Source: Lachnospiraceae bacterium (GTDB lineage: Bacteria > Bacillota > Clostridia > Lachnospirales > Lachnospiraceae). From it: DNA of 64,000 bases. The stretch covers positions 1 to 64,000 of the forward strand of contig JAQXVO010000013.1 of NCBI GenBank assembly GCA_029224965.1. Reading direction: 5' to 3'. Below the pieces are notes generated by a model. The model saw only the letters and a list, made by a program, of their open reading frames with translations. It had not been told where the DNA came from and made no database searches. Positions 60,347-64,000 of the stretch are shown one piece after another. The position numbers and the translations under genes were made by a program. The first letter of the stretch is position 1; every line of letters starts with the position of its first letter.

Positions 60347-60802
60347 ATGAATTATTCTATGATCGCAGAACAGATCAGAGCCTTATGTGCAGTTGAAAAC
60401 GGCTGGGTTCCGGTATTTTCCAATGCATCTGCCGTGCTGTTTCAGGAGATGCCGGATGTCAGCTGGGCCGGCTTCTATGTGGAAAAGAATGGGAGTCTTC
60501 TGATCGGCCCTTTTCAGGGGAAGATGGCCTGCATTCGAATCCCTCATGACAAGGGCGTATGCGGCAGTGCCTACGCAAAGGATACCGTCATGCTGGTCCG
60601 GAATGTTCATGAATTTCCGGGACATATTGCCTGTGACGCTGCTTCCAACTCTGAAATTGTTCTTCCAATCCATGGGAAAACCGGCATTGTGGCAGTTCTT
60701 GATATCGACAGTACCTCCATAGGGAGGTTTACAGAGGAAGACAGGGAGGGTCTCCTTCAGGTGGTGAAGGTGTTTGAAGAATGTGTGGATTTAAATATCT
60801 GA
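60347..60802 (+). CDS. msrC: Free methionine-R-sulfoxide reductase (GAF-domain fRMsr)
   Basis: A 151-residue GAF-domain protein with W-A-G-F-Y, Q-G-K-M-A-C62-I-R-I, K-G-V-C72-G-S-A and H-I-A-C96-D-A-A-S-N-S-E. The three cysteines are those used by fRMsr enzymes, Cys96 being the expected catalytic one. It should reduce free methionine-(R)-sulfoxide via thioredoxin. It lies 14 nt after the ZIP gene with AAGGAGAGGAG before the ATG, so the two are probably one operon. Confidence 0.92.
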   Translation: MNYSMIAEQIRALCAVENGWVPVFSNASAVLFQEMPDVSWAGFYVEKNGSLLIGPFQGKMACIRIPHDKGVCGSAYAKDTVMLVRNVHEFPGHIACDAASNSEIVLPIHGKTGIVAVLDIDSTSIGRFTEEDREGLLQVVKVFEECVDLNI

Positions 60803-60824
60803 AAATAAAAGAAAAATTTTAGAA

Positions 60825-60852
60825 TTGAATATACATAGAAAGAAGCTATAAT
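60825..60852 (+). promoter_or_regulatory. Promoter of the alpha/beta hydrolase gene
   Basis: TTGAAT (60825-60830), a 16-nt spacer and a perfect TATAAT (60847-60852), about 56 nt before the start. Confidence 0.55.
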
Positions 60853-60908
60853 TTGGATAGAAGAATCTTATAAATCTGGGGTTAAAGCTATACTCGGAGG
60901 TGATTTTT

Positions 60909-61829
60909 ATGCTTTATGAGGATTCTTTTCTATCTACTAACCAGAGAGATCAGGTACAGTACTGGATTTATGTGCCGGCAGCAAAGCCGAAGGGGGTCAT
61001 CCAGCTGGTACATGGTTTCGGGGAGCATTCCCGCCGTTTCCTGTACATGATCGTCCGTTTCCTTGAGGCAGACTATATTGTCGCAGCAGATGATCATGTC
61101 GGACACGGTAAGACGGCAATCGCAAATCCAGGTACCTGGGGTGACTGGGGCGATGGCGGATTTGAAACCATGGTAAAGGATGAGCATCTTCTGAAGGATG
61201 AAGTTCAGAAGAAATTCCCGGATATCCCTTATTATATCTTTGGACATAGCATGGGATCAGTCATTGTCCGTGAATTTATGGCCAGATACGGTGAAGAACT
61301 GGAAGCTGCAACCATCTGCGGCACCTGCGGTGATTTCCCGACCGAGAAGGCAGAGGAAATCCTGAAGAAAGATATTGCCGAGGGCAAGGGCAAGGAAAGC
61401 GATCCCGAAGCTGCCGGTGTGGCAATGGGCTGGATGGGTGAACGATGCGGAGAGATCAAACTCGGAAACGAGTGGATCTGCCATGATCCCTATGTGCAGA
61501 CCGATCACGCCAATGATCCCTTTGATGCTTTTACCAAGCCTACAACGAATCAGTCCATGCTTTATTTCATGGAAATGATCGATGATGTCAAAGGTACAAA
61601 ATGGGCTGAAAAAGTTCCGAAGGATCTGCCGATCTACAGCATTGCCGGTGATCAGGATCCTTTTGGCAGCTATGGAAAAGGCGTTTATGAAGTTGCAGAC
61701 TGGCTTTATAGGACAGGCCATGTTGTAACAACAAAGATGTATTCCGGCTATCGTCATGAAATCCATAATTACAAGGAAATCAAGGGTGAAGTAGTTGACG
61801 GAATCATTGAATTCTTTGATGCGCACTGA
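60909..61829 (+). CDS. Alpha/beta hydrolase (monoacylglycerol lipase-like)
   Basis: A 306-residue serine hydrolase of the lysophospholipase/monoacylglycerol lipase group. It has Q-L-V-H-G-F-G-E-H-S-R-R (oxyanion HG motif), D-D-H-V-G-H-G-K, the nucleophile elbow F-G-H-S114-M-G-S, and late Asp (G-D-Q-D-P) and His (G-Y-R-H-E-I-H-N). There is no signal peptide, so it acts on lipids or esters inside the cell. The ATG at 60909 is chosen for GGAGGTG 8 nt upstream. Confidence 0.9.
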   Translation: MLYEDSFLSTNQRDQVQYWIYVPAAKPKGVIQLVHGFGEHSRRFLYMIVRFLEADYIVAADDHVGHGKTAIANPGTWGDWGDGGFETMVKDEHLLKDEVQKKFPDIPYYIFGHSMGSVIVREFMARYGEELEAATICGTCGDFPTEKAEEILKKDIAEGKGKESDPEAAGVAMGWMGERCGEIKLGNEWICHDPYVQTDHANDPFDAFTKPTTNQSMLYFMEMIDDVKGTKWAEKVPKDLPIYSIAGDQDPFGSYGKGVYEVADWLYRTGHVVTTKMYSGYRHEIHNYKEIKGEVVDGIIEFFDAH

Positions 61830-61853
61830 TACCGCTCCATCAATAGAAAAATA

Positions 61854-61923
61854 AAAATACCCTCCCGGGCATGTAGGAGAATGGAAATGCCATTCTCTTG
61901 GATAGCCTGAGGAGGGTATTTTA
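61854..61923. terminator. Long terminator after the alpha/beta hydrolase gene
   Basis: AATACCCTCC pairs with GGAGGGTATT (outer stem), with an inner GAGAATGG/CCATTCTC stem; A and T runs flank both ends. It is strong in both directions. Confidence 0.85.
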
Positions 61924-62086
61924 CTAACAATCATGAGATACTGCCATATAGAAAATATAAGAATCTGAAAGAATATTAGAATTGAAAAAGGAGTGCCTGG
62001 AGTGAAAATATGTATCAGACAATGTCAGAAGACAAAGGGCCAGTCAATTGCAGACAGATATCGTGAGATTTACAGTGAGGTGTGAT

Positions 62087-62397
62087 ATGGCAAGAATAAT
62101 GAAATACGAATTTATTAAAACAGATTCCGCTATCTGATCATGGCTGCAATTCTGCTTCTGGTCGAGGTCGGATTCCTGATCACGAACGCGGCCAGCTACC
62201 ATATCTCGTCAGGAATGCTTCTCCTTCTGATGGTTGCTGAGGTCGGTACACTTCTGATTGTGATTTTTGAAGGCATTGCCATGCACATCTGTGCCATACC
62301 GAGCTTCATCGCATTTTCCCCTTGTGGTTTTCAAAGTGGTCAGACCCTGTATACTGCAGGAAATAAATCTCCCGCGGCCGTTGCTGAATTGTTATGA
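62087..62397 (+). pseudogene. Broken ABC transporter permease remnant
   Basis: From the ATG at 62087 (GAGG upstream) the frame reads M-A-R-I-M-K-Y-E-F-I-K-T and hits a stop at 62134. Shifting by one base continues as R-F-R-Y-L-I-M-A-A-I-L-L-L-V-E-V-G-F-L, then a second hydrophobic segment and I-F-E-G-I-A-M. The M-K-Y-E-F-x-K-T start and helix-then-G-I-A-M pattern is that of ABC-2-type permeases encoded with bacitracin/lantibiotic-type exporters. After about 70 residues the similarity is lost. A frameshift plus a 3' deletion have destroyed it. The preceding bases (to 62085) look like the tail of a related upstream gene. Confidence 0.65.
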
Positions 62398-62489
62398 TTA
62401 TCCTACATACTAGCACATTGCGAAAAATGGTACAGATGTCCCCATATTGAATTGACAGATTTTTCGTACCGTATTACCCCAGCCGCAAA

Positions 62490-63848
62490 TTAATCCGGTA
62501 CCTGTCCTGCCTTCTTATTTGCCTGCTCGACTTTGAGGCGGACGAGCACAAGCGTGATCAGAAAATTAAAGACCATCGGGAGCCAGAGATACATGACATG
62601 CAGCATACGGACTGTGGATGCGCTCTGCACAGCCGCGTTCTTTACATAGCCGCTTCCGGCCAGCATCCAGCCGGCGATGGCTGTTCCAAGACCGCTGCCG
62701 ACCTTCGTTCCAAATGATGTGCAGGAATACATTGTGCCGTCGACCCTTTTGCCCGTTGTGAGGCGCGTGTACTCAGAGGTTGTCGCGATCAGCGCATTCA
62801 TATCTCCTTGGAGCGGACTCATGCCAAGCGCGGCGACTGCCGTGAACACGAGCATAAGCGGCACACTGCCGATATATCCTGCAATGACGACACCCAGCCG
62901 CCCGGCTGTGCCGATCGTGTAGCCCGTGAGGTTCAGGCGATACATGCCATGAAATTTCTGCACAAGAGCCGGCGTAAGCACAAGGCCCGCAATCATCGGG
63001 ATATTGATCGCCCACGAAAATGTGCCGAAAAGCTTCTCATTTCCGAGAACGTATTTCATGTAGTAGATCCCCATGCCGAGCGTCGCCGTATAGAGCTGCA
63101 TCAGGAGATAGACGCCGCAGATCATAAGAAAATATTTGTTGCGGACAAGGATTCGAAATGCATCGGCAAGACGATAGTTTTCCTCGCGCCTTATTTCCGT
63201 GCCGCCTGCCAGCTCTTCATCGGAGAGCTCATGTACGGAAAATACAGACAGCGTGTTGGCGATAACGCCGATCCCTGCGTAGACGATAGCAACGGTCCGC
63301 CAGGCAGCGGCTCCTCCGCCAAGCTTTGCCACCCAGCCGACAGTCAGGGCCTGAATCAGCATATTTGTCCCGAACGCGAACATGAACCGGATTGAGCCCA
63401 TCTGAACGCGCTCCTCATTGTTTCTTGTGACAAGCGCAGTGAGCGCTGAGTACGCGATGTTGTTTGCAGTGTAGAATCCTGCATTTAGCAGTGTATATGC
63501 GATAAAAAACCAGATATATTGGGCCAGTTTTCCCATGCTGGCCGGGACGCTGAATATCGCGATGAGACATACCGCGCATCCGAAGTAGCCATAGAACATC
63601 CATGGTCTTGCTTTCCCCATCCGGCTCTTTGTCTTGTCAATCATCGCGCCGAAGAAAATGTCACTAATTCCGTCGAACACCTTGGACACCGCGATTAGTA
63701 CGCCGACGATTCCTGCATTCAGACCGACCGTGTCGGTCAGGAAAATCATGACAAACGCCGCCAGAAGCGCATACACGACATTTCCTGCGATGTCACCGCA
63801 ACCATAGCCAGCCTTGTTGTACCATTTCAAGTATCTTTTTTCTTCCAT
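62490..63848 (-). CDS. GPH-type sugar:cation symporter
   Basis: A 452-residue MFS transporter of the glycoside-pentoside-hexuronide family with 12 helices. It has Y-N-K-A-G-Y-G-C-G-D-I-A-G-N near the N-terminus, F-D-G-I-S-D-I-F-F-G-A-M-I-D-K-T-K-S-R-M-G-K-A-R-P-W after TM2 (family signature), and D-M-N-A-L-I-A-T-T-S-E-Y in the second half. It should import a glycoside with sodium or protons. Codon use (many GCG, CGC and ATC) is unlike most neighbours. GAGGAA precedes the ATG at 63848; the frame opens five codons earlier. The partner glycosidase, if any, lies beyond the right edge. Bases 63849-64000 show no gene. Confidence 0.88.
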   Translation of the reverse strand: MEEKRYLKWYNKAGYGCGDIAGNVVYALLAAFVMIFLTDTVGLNAGIVGVLIAVSKVFDGISDIFFGAMIDKTKSRMGKARPWMFYGYFGCAVCLIAIFSVPASMGKLAQYIWFFIAYTLLNAGFYTANNIAYSALTALVTRNNEERVQMGSIRFMFAFGTNMLIQALTVGWVAKLGGGAAAWRTVAIVYAGIGVIANTLSVFSVHELSDEELAGGTEIRREENYRLADAFRILVRNKYFLMICGVYLLMQLYTATLGMGIYYMKYVLGNEKLFGTFSWAINIPMIAGLVLTPALVQKFHGMYRLNLTGYTIGTAGRLGVVIAGYIGSVPLMLVFTAVAALGMSPLQGDMNALIATTSEYTRLTTGKRVDGTMYSCTSFGTKVGSGLGTAIAGWMLAGSGYVKNAAVQSASTVRMLHVMYLWLPMVFNFLITLVLVRLKVEQANKKAGQVPD

Positions 63849-64000
63849 GATCCGTTTCCTCATATGAACTTTTTATCTCTTGACAGAAGTGCCACGCGCT
63901 TCTTTCAGGCCTGTTTTTGCGGTTCTTATACTATCGTATCAGAGAAAATTTGTACATAAAGGATACTGGACAGGATATGCATAAAATGATACAATTTTCC

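Noticed and set aside
1-64000. Insertion sequences, prophage or integrative elements
   Set aside because: No transposase, integrase, relaxase or phage structural gene is visible on either strand; only decayed gene fragments and small repeats were found.

Overview
The window looks like chromosome of a Gram-positive anaerobe of the Clostridia, most likely a Lachnospiraceae-type organism. This is inferred from protein families and layout, not from a marker gene. Supporting signs are a tetrahydrofolate riboswitch in front of folT, a TatD-associated type radical SAM protein, a PqqD-like protein coupled to an OPT transporter, an ATPase/FtsX-permease fusion, AGGAGG-type ribosome binding sites and occasional GTG/TTG starts. 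I see no transposase, integrase, phage gene or CRISPR array. Genes are short operons and single genes on both strands.

1-9121: cell-wall genes (a small membrane protein translationally coupled to a class A PBP, and a secreted SH3-NlpC/P60 hydrolase), a radical SAM enzyme, a vitamin B6 kinase divergent from a truncated MocR/PdxR-type regulator, a cysteine-less rhodanese, tRNA-Glu and a carboxylesterase remnant. 9122-13490: THF-riboswitch-controlled folT, two unknown proteins, a MATE pump and a PD-(D/E)XK (sce7726-like) protein. 13491-20736: an operon of APH-type kinase, class III aminotransferase and GtrA-like protein behind a leader with tandem terminators, then a YczE-like membrane protein, an SstT-like symporter with different codon use, and a ribokinase-family gene. 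20765-21233: eight tandem 61/62-bp units, each able to fold into a hairpin, followed by a membrane protein.

22505-36035: two cation diffusion facilitators, the 1269-residue ABC fusion, ackA, an M42 aminopeptidase, homoserine dehydrogenase, Nudix and HAD hydrolases and a YdcF-like protein. 36299-42418: sbcD-sbcC, two GNAT acetyltransferases and a zinc-dependent phospholipase C-like protein. 42551-47856: OPT transporter with PqqD-like partner, a sodium:neurotransmitter-type symporter, a long inverted repeat and a PfkB kinase. 48104-51374: a large adenosine-deaminase-like protein with an extra C-terminal Rossmann/SLOG-like domain, followed 28 bp later by a sirtuin. 51575-64000: Fe-alcohol dehydrogenase, second MATE pump, conserved unknown protein, secreted nuclease, an operon of unknown protein, NSS symporter and aminotransferase, a ZIP transporter with fRMsr, an alpha/beta hydrolase, a broken ABC permease and a GPH-type sugar symporter at the edge.

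The most unusual signals are the tandem hairpin array (20765-21233), the deaminase-like/sirtuin pair (48104-51374), and a recurring layout in which a good promoter is followed within about 60 nt by a terminator-like hairpin ahead of a gene (13656, 42551, 47946, 52667). Functions come from motifs and family knowledge read by eye; no database search was possible.
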